Source: Hymenobacter sp. BT730 (GTDB lineage: Bacteria > Bacteroidota > Bacteroidia > Cytophagales > Hymenobacteraceae). From it: a stretch of 64,000 nt of DNA. Positions 1 through 8,265 of the stretch are shown here, in pieces; positions within the stretch are counted from its first letter, which is position 1; the number at the start of each line of letters is the position of its first letter. Where the stretch lies: positions 372,001 to 436,000 of the forward strand of contig NZ_JAUOFB010000001.1 of NCBI RefSeq assembly GCF_030542105.1, given 5' to 3'. A program made the position numbers and the translations under genes. The notes below the pieces were generated by a model. It was not told the origin of the DNA. It worked only from the letters and a program-made list of their open reading frames with translations, and did not search any database.

Positions 1-1
1 G

Positions 2-454
2 ATTATGGAAAGCGAGAAAGTAAGCCTGAGCACCGCCGACCGCAAAATCTACGATGAAGGCATTAAGGACATGCGCTCCTTCACTGACTATGCTCCCTGG
101 GGCGTGCTCCTGATGGTGTCTTTGTCCCTAGGCGTGGGTACCATGGTAGGCTGGCAGCGCATTGTAAAAACCATTGGTGAGCGGATTGGTAAAGAGCACC
201 TGACCTATGCGCAGGGCGCCTCCTCCGAGCTGGTAGCGGCCAGCATGATTGGTATCTCTACCTGGGCAGGCCTGCCGGCTTCTACCACCCACGTCTTGTC
301 CTCGGCCATTGCCGGTTCTATGGTGGCCAACCGTGGCATCAAGAACCTGAATCCTCAAATGGTGCGCAATATTGCCCTGGCCTGGGTGCTGACCCTGCCG
401 GTTACCATGTTCCTCTCGGGGGGCCTGTTTCTCTTGTTCCGGGCACTGATGTAG
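2..454 (+). CDS. PiT-family inorganic phosphate transporter, C-terminal part
   Basis: This is the last ~150 residues of an inner-membrane phosphate permease of the PiT family, which imports phosphate with a cation. The reading frame is open to the left edge, so the true start lies outside the window and the ATG at 5 is internal. Visible are a hydrophobic segment around residues 31-50 (counted from that ATG), the PiT repeat signature PASTTH at 91-96 followed by a small-residue helix, and a final hydrophobic helix ending in LFRALM. A strong hairpin terminator follows directly. Family assignment rests on the PASTTH repeat and the membrane pattern. Whether H+ or Na+ is the coupling ion cannot be told. 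Confidence 0.85.
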   Translation: MMESEKVSLSTADRKIYDEGIKDMRSFTDYAPWGVLLMVSLSLGVGTMVGWQRIVKTIGERIGKEHLTYAQGASSELVAASMIGISTWAGLPASTTHVLSSAIAGSMVANRGIKNLNPQMVRNIALAWVLTLPVTMFLSGGLFLLFRALM

Positions 455-479
455 GCAACTGCCACTCTTGAATAAGCAC

Positions 480-513
480 AAAAAAGCCACCTCTTGCGGG
501 GTGGCTTTTTTGT
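480..513 (+). terminator. Rho-independent terminator after the phosphate transporter
   Basis: GCCACC (486-491) and GGTGGC (500-505) form a stem around an 8-nt loop, extended by an A-run on the left that pairs with the T-run on the right. It lies 26 nt after the transporter stop codon. Confidence 0.9.
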
Positions 514-604
514 TTTCCGGCTTAGCCAGACTATTCTGGACTATTGCACTAGCAATTGAATTTTACTGGATTCCGGCCAACGAAACGTGCGGAAAATTAG
601 CCAC

Positions 605-633
605 TTATCCACTTATCCACAGGGGATAAGTGG
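605..633. other. Outlying DnaA-box-like cluster and hairpin
   Basis: Two overlapping 9-mers, TTATCCACT (605-613) and TTATCCACA (613-621, an exact match to the TTATNCACA consensus), are followed by an inverted copy. CCACTTATCC (609-618) and GGATAAGTGG (624-633) make a 10-bp stem with a 5-nt loop and then CTTTTTG. It may be an outlying part of the origin seen at about 1.85-2.3 kb, a terminator, or both. Confidence 0.5.
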
Positions 634-653
634 CTTTTTGTGGAAAACTCTGC

Positions 654-1139
654 CTACGAAGGCCACTGCACTTCCAGGTCCTCGTTGATAAACACCCCGA
701 AGTTGATAAACTGCAGCTGGTCCTCATCAAAGTAAAGGTCAATCATTTCCTTTTCATAGGAAAGGCGTACTTCGCCGGTATCCATCTTCTCTATTTCGCT
801 GTGGGCAAAGCCATTTGCCTTCATCAGGTCCTGAATTTCCTGTTGGCTTTTGCCATGAATGGCTTCGCCGAACAGGCGCATGCCGGGGTTATCGGTTTCA
901 ATGCAGCTGAGGCGGTAATCGTCTTCGCGGTCGAAGTACAGGGAGTAGCCTTCGTCCAGGTAGTTCCAGGCCTGGTGCTCAAACTCGTCGTCGTCGTCTG
1001 ATTCCTCAATTTCTTCGGGCTCGCCCATCAGCACGCGCACCTGATCCATGCTGGCGCCAAATTTCAGCGGACCCATTCCAACGCCAAGGGTAATTTCATT
1101 TTCGTCGATGCTGCTGGGGCTTTGGTTGGGCGTATTCAT
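654..1139 (-). CDS. Conserved hypothetical acidic protein
   Basis: A 161-residue cytosolic protein of unknown function. I chose the ATG at 1139 because the preceding 43 residues of the open frame are basic and unlike the rest, while the protein from here begins with a short polar tail and then a folded-looking domain (ITLGVGMGPLKFG). No signal peptide, membrane helix or catalytic motif is visible. The chain is acidic, with a run of aspartates near residues 45-52. The text MGEPEEIEE resembles proteins with an SMI1-like or immunity-like fold only loosely, so no function is given. It lies between the phosphate transporter and a DUF4385 gene, both separated by gaps, so operon membership is not indicated. 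Confidence 0.7.
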   Translation of the reverse strand: MNTPNQSPSSIDENEITLGVGMGPLKFGASMDQVRVLMGEPEEIEESDDDDEFEHQAWNYLDEGYSLYFDREDDYRLSCIETDNPGMRLFGEAIHGKSQQEIQDLMKANGFAHSEIEKMDTGEVRLSYEKEMIDLYFDEDQLQFINFGVFINEDLEVQWPS

Positions 1140-1245
1140 AGCGAGAGTTGATTGTTTGGGAGGTTTGTGGCGTAAAGGTAGACAATGGAGCGGCACCCCG
1201 GAGGTCTTTCGCCGGGCTTGCTTACGCCGGGGCGGGCAGAGGGGT

Positions 1246-1737
1246 TTACTTTCCGTACTGTGTCTCAAAAGCGGCCCGCTGCCGCACGTACTCGGGGTGT
1301 AGGCGGGCCTCGTCCCACTTTAGCTTGAAGATGCGCGCAGCGGCCGCCTTTTCGGGGTCCTCAGGGGCACGGGGCAGCTCGGCCCGGCCGTGCGCTCCAC
1401 TCTGGCCTTTCTTATCGGCGGGTACCGGCCCCTCGTATTTCTTGCCGCCGCGGTGGTTGGCGTAGCGCCGGGCCCGGGTGTAGCCCATCTGCAGAAACTT
1501 GCGGGCCATATCGGCTCCCACAAAGTCTTCGGCTTTCAGATAATCCAGGAACAGGCCAAAGATGTGCTCCGACGATTCCCGGGCCAGCTCCGGCGTGCGA
1601 AAGCGCCAGTGCGGAAGTATCTCGCTTTTGTAAGGCTGTACCAGCAGCACGCCCTGCTCACCCTTGCCCACCCGGTACAGCTCCGGGTGCTGGCGAAAAT
1701 CGGTGTGTTGAAAATCCTGGTCGTAGTTGAAAGGCAT
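1246..1737 (-). CDS. DUF4385 family protein
   Basis: A 163-residue protein matching the DUF4385 family, whose biochemical role is unknown. The ATG at 1737 gives the expected N-terminus (MPFNYDQDFQ). Recognisable family text includes FRQHPELYRVGKGEQGVLLV near residues 15-34, a segment ILPHWRF, and a basic stretch MGYTRARRYANHRGGKKY around 84-101. The last two are nearly invariant in the family as I remember it. The C-terminal third is rich in Lys, Arg and Glu. It has no signal peptide or membrane segment, so it is probably cytosolic. The non-coding origin-like block begins about 100 nt upstream of its start. Confidence 0.85.
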   Translation of the reverse strand: MPFNYDQDFQHTDFRQHPELYRVGKGEQGVLLVQPYKSEILPHWRFRTPELARESSEHIFGLFLDYLKAEDFVGADMARKFLQMGYTRARRYANHRGGKKYEGPVPADKKGQSGAHGRAELPRAPEDPEKAAAARIFKLKWDEARLHPEYVRQRAAFETQYGK

Positions 1738-1849
1738 GGCGGCGTGGAAAGCTGACTGCCTGCTATACGCCAAGCGGCGGCAGAAGTAGCCCAACCCCAA
1801 ACCCATTTTCTGCGCGCCACATTTTTTTGGCCGGCCCAGAGTTTTCCAC

Positions 1850-2300
1850 TCAGTTAATAACTTTTTAAAAGTCTTTTTTTAAATATTCTTTTTTAATCCC
1901 CATCGTTAGGGCAGTGGATAAGTGGATAAGCGAAAATAGTTATTCACAGGCTGAAAACTTGTGCACAAGTCCACCCTTATACACCCACAATCCACAGCCA
2001 ATGTGGATTGTAAATAACTGATTTATAAATTATTGTTTTATTTATTAACAATCCACAGGCTTATCCACGAATCCACAATTCACACTTACCCCCCTATGTG
2101 GATTAGCGTATTCCACAGGCCGAGTTATCCACCCTTATCCACCATCGGTTTTGGCTGTGCTGAGCCGCACACACGCAAAAAAACTTATCCGCAATTTCTC
2201 CACGTGTTATCCCCACGTTGCCACACCATTATCCACAGATTTCCTCCCGGCCCCACTGGCCCGTGGATAACCCTGTGGAATACGGTTTAGCTATAAGAGG
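1850..2300. other. Candidate chromosomal replication origin (oriC)
   Basis: A gene-free block holding many 9-mers at or close to the DnaA-box consensus TTATNCACA. Forward copies: TTATTCACA 1940-1948, TTATACACC 1977-1985, TTATCCACG 2061-2069, TTATCCACC 2125-2133 and 2135-2143, TTATCCGCA 2185-2193, TTATCCCCA 2207-2215, TTATCCACA 2229-2237. Reverse copies: AGTGGATAA 1913-1921 and 1921-1929, CGTGGATAA 2262-2270. Several further ATCCACA or TGTGGAT half-matches lie between them, including the inverted pair 1988-1996/2002-2010. AT-rich tracts that could be the unwinding element lie at about 1852-1895 and 2011-2048. mnmG (gidA), often beside bacterial origins, is 3 kb away. dnaA is not in the window. 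Assignment is inferred from this pattern alone. Confidence 0.7.
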
Positions 2301-2407
2301 AAAACCTGCTCTGTTACTTCCCAGAAGGGAAAACGGGTGTGGATAGCTTAAGCAGGAGAGTTGATAACCCAGCCGGACGCGGCGGAAAACCAGCTGCGGG
2401 CCAGTCA

Positions 2408-2445
2408 TAAAAAAACCGCCGACTCCCGGGAGCCGGCGGTTCTAA
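2408..2445 (-). terminator. Terminator of the Ig-like lipoprotein gene
   Basis: CCGCCG and CGGCGG flank an inner CTCCCGGGAG stem; the A-run on the left becomes a U-run on the minus-strand transcript. It lies about 20 nt past the stop codon of the gene ending at 2464. Confidence 0.85.
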
Positions 2446-2463
2446 AAGGCGAAAAGGCTACCG

Positions 2464-4077
2464 TTAGAAGCTCACGCGGATGTCTTCCACCTCCCAGTTA
2501 GCGCGCACCTGAATAGGCTGCGGATAGATGAAGACAGGCTCCGGTACCTGGCGCAATTGCGGGTCGCCGGCCTGCCAGCGGCCGTCCCCGTTAGCATCCA
2601 CCAGCACCCGAATTCGGTAGCTACCGGGTGCCAGGTTATCGAAGCGAAAAGTCTTAGGCGAAAGCAGGGAGCGAACCAGGTTACCTTTCTCATCCAGCAG
2701 CTGCAACTCAAAACGGCGTTTGGGGGCGGTTTGCACCGTGCCGGCTACCGTGCCGGTAGTAGACTGCTCCGTGAGAACAAAGCGCATGGGACGTAGGCGT
2801 AGGCTTTGGCCGGTTACGCTTTGCACCACCGTGCTATCCAATAATAGCGTCACGTAGTTGCGGGCGCGGGTGTTCAGTGCCACGGTGAGCTGGGTGCGGT
2901 CGGGGCTTAGGACAATGTTAGCGGGCTGGAGGGGGCGGCGCGTGGTAGAGTCCTCTACCAGTACGCCAACAGGCTTTTTCGGCTCCAGTCGTAGTGGTTC
3001 CGAGAATTTTATCACAATCTGCCCCTGGCGGTATACCTCCTTGGCATTCCCTTCAATTGTCCAGGGTAGGCCAGCGCTGGCAGTAGGGGGAGCCGGCGCA
3101 AACTTCACATTCACGGTATCCCGGGCTGTATTGCCGGCACTGTCTGTAGCTGCCAGCAGGTAACGGCCCGCCTGCAGCGCGGCCGTCTGGTATAAGTTTA
3201 CCCGCTTGCCGGCTTCTGCCACCTGCAGTAATTCCGGGGCCACGGCATTGCCCGCCAGCGCGGAAAGGGCCGCCGTACGTACACCTTCATTATAGGAAAC
3301 AGCAAAGCGGCCCGTTTCTGCTTTTTGGGAAAGAATAATAGGCGGGCGGGAATCCGGGCGGGTAAGCAGGAGTTGCACTGAATCGATGCCCGGGCGCACA
3401 GTCAGCATCTCGGGCAGATAGGCTATTTTCTCCCCTTCTTCGTAGCGGCTGGTTTGGTTTTTATCGGCCAAGGCAAAAAGCCGAAAGCGCCCTTCTTTCA
3501 AATTGCGCAGGGTAAATTGGCCTTCCTTGTCGGTACGGGCCAGGTAGTAAGGGCGGCCGCGCCGGATGTTGGCTGTATCAGCTTCTGGGTACAGTACCAC
3601 CGACACATCAGCGGCCGGGGCTTGGGTCAGCAGGTCGCGCACGCTTCCCTTCACCGAGCCAGAATCCAGGGCAGCACCGGTACTGAAACTCAGGATAACA
3701 TCCGTAGCCGGATTGCTTTCCGTGATATCGGAAATAGCTTCGCGGAAGTTGAAGGAATAGGTAGTGTTGGGCTCGAAAGGCTTCTCGAACTGCAGTTCAA
3801 TGGCATTGCGCTCCTCGCGCACCTTGTACTTGTTCGCTTCGGAAAGCAGGGGGGCTACCAGCAGGTTTTTGGTGAGGTCCTTCACCTGCACCGGCTCCGA
3901 AAACTCCAGCCGAATGGTGCGCCCGGTTACGTTCACGGCGCGGTCGGTGGGCTGGGTGCTGACCAGCTTAGGCGGCACGGTATCACGGGCGCCGCCCTCC
4001 GGCGAGCTGATAGCCGCGCAACCGCTGAGCACGGTTCCGACAAGAAAAAACAGGGGCAAGTAAGCGCGGGCTGGCAT
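2464..4077 (-). CDS. Ig-like domain lipoprotein
   Basis: A 537-residue exported lipoprotein. A signal peptide ends at a lipobox LSGC with Cys20. Residues ~34-133 look like a bacterial Ig-like domain of the Big_5 (SbsA-like) type: PPKLVSTQPTDRAVNV, then LEFSEPV, then an FNF...DITESNP segment. A carboxypeptidase-regulatory-like beta sandwich follows around 138-235 (GSVKGSV...). A second FSEPLRLEP segment near 355-365 suggests another Ig-like repeat, and the C-terminal FELQLLDEKGNL segment another small beta domain. Such proteins are common in Bacteroidota and are thought to sit at the outer membrane, but the partner or substrate is unknown. It is transcribed alone, with a terminator just after it. 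Confidence 0.85.
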   Translation of the reverse strand: MPARAYLPLFFLVGTVLSGCAAISSPEGGARDTVPPKLVSTQPTDRAVNVTGRTIRLEFSEPVQVKDLTKNLLVAPLLSEANKYKVREERNAIELQFEKPFEPNTTYSFNFREAISDITESNPATDVILSFSTGAALDSGSVKGSVRDLLTQAPAADVSVVLYPEADTANIRRGRPYYLARTDKEGQFTLRNLKEGRFRLFALADKNQTSRYEEGEKIAYLPEMLTVRPGIDSVQLLLTRPDSRPPIILSQKAETGRFAVSYNEGVRTAALSALAGNAVAPELLQVAEAGKRVNLYQTAALQAGRYLLAATDSAGNTARDTVNVKFAPAPPTASAGLPWTIEGNAKEVYRQGQIVIKFSEPLRLEPKKPVGVLVEDSTTRRPLQPANIVLSPDRTQLTVALNTRARNYVTLLLDSTVVQSVTGQSLRLRPMRFVLTEQSTTGTVAGTVQTAPKRRFELQLLDEKGNLVRSLLSPKTFRFDNLAPGSYRIRVLVDANGDGRWQAGDPQLRQVPEPVFIYPQPIQVRANWEVEDIRVSF

Positions 4078-4227
4078 GGCAGGCTACAACGTGAAACGGC
4101 CGGCAATATCGGAACCGGAAACCACATGCTGCCGCGGAAGCCGAAGCAGCGGGTCTCCCCTCCCCTCCTGCCGTTCCCGCCTACAGCGGGAGCAGTCTTA
4201 CGCAAAACCAGGAAAAGCGGGCGGCCG

Positions 4228-5121
4228 TTAGCGCCGACTTGCTACGTAAATCAGGCTGGAGTACTGGTTTTCGTTATCGGCCGCGTACTGATTAGAGGCA
4301 TAGCCGGTGCGCAACACGCTCAGCATCCCTTTCCCCTTGCCCGACTGATGCTTCTCGCTGAGCATGCTCACATAGTAGGCATCCAGCGGCATAGGCAACG
4401 TCTGGCGCAGCTGCAGCTTATGCTTTTTAAGCAGCAGGGCCATGGTTTTGGGGCTGAAATGATACAGGTGGCGGGGCACATCATAGGCAGCCCAATCTTG
4501 CTTGTAGTGCTGCGCATCGAAGCTTTCCACGTTGGGTACGGCAATGATGAGCACACCATCGGGCTTCAGCAGGCCGATGAGCTGGTCCAGCGTTTCGTTC
4601 AGCGTGTGCACGTGCTCCAGCACGTGCCAGAGAGTAATAGCGTCAAAAGAACCGGCTCCCAGAGAGCTTAGGCTCTCACTGCCTACGGGCTGACCCACGC
4701 GGCGCGTGGCTTCCTCGCGGGCGCGGGCGTTGGGCTCGTAGCCGGCCACCTGCCAGCCTTTGCGCTTGGCAGCGGCCAGGAAATGCCCGGTGCCGCAGCC
4801 ATAATCCAGCAACTTGCCCCGGCGCGGCGCCAAGTGGTTTAGCAACGACACCTTGCGGCGCATGGTAAACATGCGCGCCAGCCGGTATACCTGGTTGATG
4901 ACGCCGGCCGCTGTGCTATTGTGCGACACGTAAGCATCCGACTCATAGTAGCGGCCAATGCCCTGGGCATCGGGCCGGGGGTTAGTGAACTGGAACGTGC
5001 AGGCCTCGCACTGCACAATAGCAAAGCTTTCCTGGCTCACCGATTTGTCTTCCACCACCAGCTTATTGCGAAAGCTGCTCTTCCCGCAAACCGGGCACTT
5101 CTCCAGACGTTCGTACAGCAC
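4228..5121 (-). CDS. Class I SAM-dependent methyltransferase with N-terminal zinc ribbon
   Basis: A 297-residue methyltransferase that uses S-adenosylmethionine; the substrate is unknown. The start is a GTG at 5121. Residues 9-41 form a CxxC...CxxC zinc ribbon (C9, C12, C38, C41). The Rossmann core has motif I DYGCGTGHF at 106-114, an acidic motif II near VAGYEP, and a LWHVLEHVH segment typical of UbiE/Methyltransf_11-like enzymes. The ribbon followed by such a domain is seen in enzymes acting on sugars, lipids or nucleotides in surface biosynthesis, but no sugar genes are nearby. It lies between mnmG and the Ig-like lipoprotein gene, and all three are on the minus strand with gaps between them. 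Confidence 0.85.
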   Translation of the reverse strand: MLYERLEKCPVCGKSSFRNKLVVEDKSVSQESFAIVQCEACTFQFTNPRPDAQGIGRYYESDAYVSHNSTAAGVINQVYRLARMFTMRRKVSLLNHLAPRRGKLLDYGCGTGHFLAAAKRKGWQVAGYEPNARAREEATRRVGQPVGSESLSSLGAGSFDAITLWHVLEHVHTLNETLDQLIGLLKPDGVLIIAVPNVESFDAQHYKQDWAAYDVPRHLYHFSPKTMALLLKKHKLQLRQTLPMPLDAYYVSMLSEKHQSGKGKGMLSVLRTGYASNQYAADNENQYSSLIYVASRR

Positions 5122-5199
5122 GCTTTTTTCTTCTGAATTCTACAGGGTTGAATAGCAACGGAAGCCAGCTCCTGCCCTATTCAGTAGGCAAAGTTCTAA

Positions 5200-5270
5200 A
5201 AAACAAATTCTGAATCCCGACCAGCAAGAAGAGTAACTCAACTGCCCGGTCGGGATTCAGAATTCAAAAA
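5200..5270 (-). terminator. Long-stem terminator after mnmG
   Basis: A perfect 17-bp inverted repeat: 5206-5222 pairs with 5248-5264, with a 25-nt loop. On the minus strand the second arm is followed by TTTGTTTTTTAG, so it should stop mnmG transcripts about 12 nt after the stop codon. Confidence 0.8.
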
Positions 5271-5276
5271 TCGGCA

Positions 5277-7145
5277 TTATTTCCCTAGGTATACCATCAA
5301 TACCGAAATATCGGCCGGCGTAACCCCGCTGATGCGGGCCGCCTGACCAATAGTTTCGGGCTGCACGCGCAGCAGCTTTTCGCGGGCCTCATAGGAAAGC
5401 GCCGGCATTTGCTTGTAGTCCAGCCGGCCCTGTATCACGAAGTTTTCCAGCTCCTGCATGCGGCCGGCCTGCTGGTGTTCCTTCTCAATGTAGGTTTCGT
5501 ACTTGATGCGGATGATGGCTTGCTCCAGCGAGTCGGCGCGGAAGGGAGCCAGGGCCAGCGTGAGCGTAGGCAAGGTGCGTGTGAGGTCTGCCAGCTCAAT
5601 ATTGGGGCGGCGCAGCAGGTTTACGGCACGGGTTTTCTCGTGAATGGTGGCCGAACCCAGCTCTTCCAGCAGCCCGTTGATTTCGGCGGGTTCAATGGCA
5701 TGCTGCTGCAGCAACTCTACTATCCCAGCCGTCTCGCGCTCCTTCTGGCGTACCAGCTCCATACGCTCTTCCGAGGCCAGCCCTAAGGCAAAGCCCAGCG
5801 GCGTGAGGCGCAGGTCGGCGTTGTCCTGGCGCAGCAAAATGCGGTGCTCGGCGCGACTGGTGAACATGCGGTAGGGCTCGTCGGTGCCTTTGTTGACCAG
5901 GTCATCAATGAGCACCCCAATGTAGGCTTCGCTGCGCTTCAGGATAAAAGGCTCCTTACCGTGCACCCGGTTGTGGGCATTAATTCCCGCCATCAAACCC
6001 TGACACGCCGCTTCCTCGTAGCCCGTGGTGCCGTTGATCTGGCCCGCGAAATAGAGGTTTTTGATGCGCTTGGTTTCCAGCGTGAGCTGCAGCTGCGTAG
6101 GCGGGAAGAAGTCGTACTCAATGGCGTAGCCCGGGCGGAACATCTTTGCGTTTTCGAAGCCGGCAATTTTGCGCAGGGCGCGGTACTGCACGTCCTCAGG
6201 CAAGGAAGAGCTAAAGCCGTTTACATATACCTCTACCGTGCTCCAGCCTTCAGGCTCTACAAAAATCTGGTGGCGGTCCTTATCCGCAAAGCGGTTGATT
6301 TTATCCTCTACCGAAGGGCAATAGCGCGGCCCTAAACCCTTGATGCGGCCCTGGAACATGGGGGACTTCTCGAAACCTTCTTTCAGGATTTCGTGCACCT
6401 CCGGGTTGGTGTAAGTAATGTAGCAGGGGCGCTGCTTGGGCAGCGTGGGAGTATCCAGATAAGAGAACTTGCTCGGCACTTCGTCGCCGGGCTGCTCCTC
6501 CATTTTGGAGTAGTCCAGGGAGCGGCCATCCACGCGGGGTGGGGTGCCGGTTTTCATGCGTCCGGCTTCAAAGCCCAGCTGAATCAGCTGCTCCGTAATG
6601 CCGGTGCTGCCTTTCTCGGCCGCGCGGCCGCCACCAAACTGCTTCTCCCCAATGTGAATAAGTCCATTCAGGAACGTGCCATTCGTCAGCACCACTGATT
6701 TGCCCCGGAATTCGATGCCCAGCGCGGTTTTTACGCCCACTACGGTTTCATCTTCCACTACCAGGCCGGTAACGGCTTCCTGCCAGAAGTCCACGTTGGG
6801 GGTTTGCTCCAGGGTCATGCGCCACTCTTCGGCAAAGCGCATCCGGTCACTTTGCGCCCGCGGGCTCCACATGGCGGGGCCTTTGGAGCGGTTCAGCATC
6901 CGGAATTGAATCATGGTTTTGTCGGTGATGATGCCCGACTGCCCGCCCAGCGCGTCCACCTCGCGCACAATCTGCCCTTTGGCCACCCCGCCCATGGCCG
7001 GGTTACACGACATCTGCGCAATGGTGTTCATGTTCATCGTTACCAGCAGCACCTTGGACCCCAGGTTGGCAGCCGCGGCAGCGGCCTCACAACCGGCGTG
7101 GCCGGCTCCTACTACAATAACATCGTACTCTTCTTGCTGAAACAT
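5277..7145 (-). CDS. mnmG: tRNA uridine-5-carboxymethylaminomethyl synthesis enzyme MnmG (GidA)
   Basis: A 622-residue FAD enzyme that with MnmE installs the carboxymethylaminomethyl group on U34 of certain tRNAs. I use the ATG at 7145; an in-frame TTG three codons earlier is possible. The N-terminal dinucleotide motif GAGHAG is at 13-18, followed by SCNPAMGGVAKG near 46-56 and the GPAMWSPRAQ segment at 89-98. The FAD-binding AGQINGTTGYEEAA lies in the middle third, and the C-terminal tRNA-binding helical domain is complete (ends VLMVYLGK). Length is normal for the family. It is monocistronic, with its own long terminator. Genes of this family often lie near oriC, which fits the DnaA-box block 3 kb away. 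Confidence 0.97.
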   Translation of the reverse strand: MFQQEEYDVIVVGAGHAGCEAAAAAANLGSKVLLVTMNMNTIAQMSCNPAMGGVAKGQIVREVDALGGQSGIITDKTMIQFRMLNRSKGPAMWSPRAQSDRMRFAEEWRMTLEQTPNVDFWQEAVTGLVVEDETVVGVKTALGIEFRGKSVVLTNGTFLNGLIHIGEKQFGGGRAAEKGSTGITEQLIQLGFEAGRMKTGTPPRVDGRSLDYSKMEEQPGDEVPSKFSYLDTPTLPKQRPCYITYTNPEVHEILKEGFEKSPMFQGRIKGLGPRYCPSVEDKINRFADKDRHQIFVEPEGWSTVEVYVNGFSSSLPEDVQYRALRKIAGFENAKMFRPGYAIEYDFFPPTQLQLTLETKRIKNLYFAGQINGTTGYEEAACQGLMAGINAHNRVHGKEPFILKRSEAYIGVLIDDLVNKGTDEPYRMFTSRAEHRILLRQDNADLRLTPLGFALGLASEERMELVRQKERETAGIVELLQQHAIEPAEINGLLEELGSATIHEKTRAVNLLRRPNIELADLTRTLPTLTLALAPFRADSLEQAIIRIKYETYIEKEHQQAGRMQELENFVIQGRLDYKQMPALSYEAREKLLRVQPETIGQAARISGVTPADISVLMVYLGK

Positions 7146-7162
7146 GGCGGGCAAACAGTAGC

Positions 7163-7180
7163 GCGAAGCTCCAGCTTCGC
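7163..7180 (-). promoter_or_regulatory. Hairpin in the mnmG 5' untranslated region
   Basis: GCGAAGC (7163-7169) and GCTTCGC (7174-7180) form a 7-bp stem with the 4-nt loop TCCA, 17 nt before the mnmG start. It could affect translation or mRNA stability, but no switch partner was found. Confidence 0.3.
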
Positions 7181-7354
7181 ACGTCGGTGAACTAACAGTT
7201 CGGGGGTAACATCAAGGGCTAGGCCGGGCGTTCAATCAGGCGCTGGCTGGAGCTTAGCGCGGTATACATCAAACAGAAAACGCCCACGGTTGGGCAGGCG
7301 CTGCTTTAGGAAATCATGATTAGAAAGCCGGCCGCAACACGCTCAAAACGTGCG

Positions 7355-7362
7355 CAAAGATA
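7355..7362 (-). promoter_or_regulatory. Possible -7 promoter box for mnmG
   Basis: On the minus strand this reads TATCTTTG, matching the Bacteroidota -7 consensus TAnnTTTG. No TTG is found at the expected -33 distance, and the implied untranslated leader would be about 200 nt, so support is modest. Confidence 0.3.
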
Positions 7363-7393
7363 CGCAGTCAGCGGCTTTTTTCGCAGGGGTGGT

Positions 7394-8122
7394 TTACTCG
7401 TCGGAATGGCTGTCGGGTTCCTCCTCCGGCATGGCCCGCAATAGCTCATCTGATTGCCGGGCTACTTCCGCCCAGGAAAAGGCCCGCCACCGGCCACTTT
7501 GGGAGTCATAAACCTGCGTGGCGGCCGGGCAGGGAAACAGTTTGTAGTCGAATTTGGGATACTGGTGCACCATGTAGCCCGGATAATAATAGTGGTACTG
7601 CCGCTGCTGCGCTACGTTCAGTTTAAGCAGCATCAGGTACTTGCCCAGGCTGTATTTGCGGTACTCAGGATGATAGAAATTCATGATGCCGGCCATACTC
7701 CGCACCCCGCTGTCGAAAATGCCCAAGGCAATGAGCTGGCCTCCGTCCCGGATTTCGATTACCTCCGTGGTGAATACATTGTGCGTGGCCCCGGCCAGCA
7801 AGAAGGCTTCTATTGTGGGTGGCGCATCAAAGGTGATGCTGTTGCGGTAGAGGGCATACAGGGTCTCGTATTCCTCGGTAAGGCGAAACGATTGGATGGT
7901 GGTAGTGAACCGCTCATTGAGCCGTAACAGCCGCCGTTGCTGAGGGCCATACTGCACCCGGGATAGTACCAGCCGGAGCCAATGGGCCGTGTAAAGCTCA
8001 TTTTCAATGGGCAGGAAATGACAGGTGAACAGGTCCTGGTGCATGCGGTAATACCCCTGACCCAGATAAAAATCCAGCGCTTCGCCGGGAATAAACAAAG
8101 GGGAATGCGGGGTAGCAGCCAT
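7394..8122 (-). CDS. Arginyl/leucyl-tRNA-protein transferase-like protein (ATE C-terminal domain)
   Basis: A 242-residue protein resembling the C-terminal (GNAT-fold) half of N-end-rule aminoacyl-tRNA-protein transferases (ATE1/Bpt). Visible family-like text is GYYRMHQDLF near residues 23-32, a Y..LY...RN segment near 88-93, and the core SMAGIMNFYHPEYRKYSLGKYLMLLKL followed by YYYPGYMVHQ. These enzymes transfer an amino acid from tRNA to a protein N-terminus and mark it for degradation. The N-terminal cysteine motif of full-length ATE/Bpt proteins is not present, so activity on the usual substrates is uncertain. The start is ATG 8122. It is monocistronic, with a 240-nt gap to mnmG. Confidence 0.7.
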   Translation of the reverse strand: MAATPHSPLFIPGEALDFYLGQGYYRMHQDLFTCHFLPIENELYTAHWLRLVLSRVQYGPQQRRLLRLNERFTTTIQSFRLTEEYETLYALYRNSITFDAPPTIEAFLLAGATHNVFTTEVIEIRDGGQLIALGIFDSGVRSMAGIMNFYHPEYRKYSLGKYLMLLKLNVAQQRQYHYYYPGYMVHQYPKFDYKLFPCPAATQVYDSQSGRWRAFSWAEVARQSDELLRAMPEEEPDSHSDE

Positions 8123-8265
8123 AGGGCACTCAGGAGGTCACACCAACCAGTATTAACATAAAACGGCGCAAAGTTCAGCAGGATATAGGCTCCTATGCTA
8201 CCTCGGCAGCCATAAAAAACGCCCGTACTGAGCACGGGCGTCTGTAATTCTGGAAAGCGGATGGG

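Noticed and set aside
2033-2290. An 85-codon frame in the DnaA-box block
   Set aside because: Its codons are made of repeated TTATCCAC-type 9-mers, so it is an artefact of the origin-like sequence.
3454-4671. A 405-codon plus-strand frame covering two minus-strand genes
   Set aside because: It spans the start of the Ig-like lipoprotein gene, a non-coding gap and part of the methyltransferase gene; both minus-strand products have recognisable domains and this frame has none.
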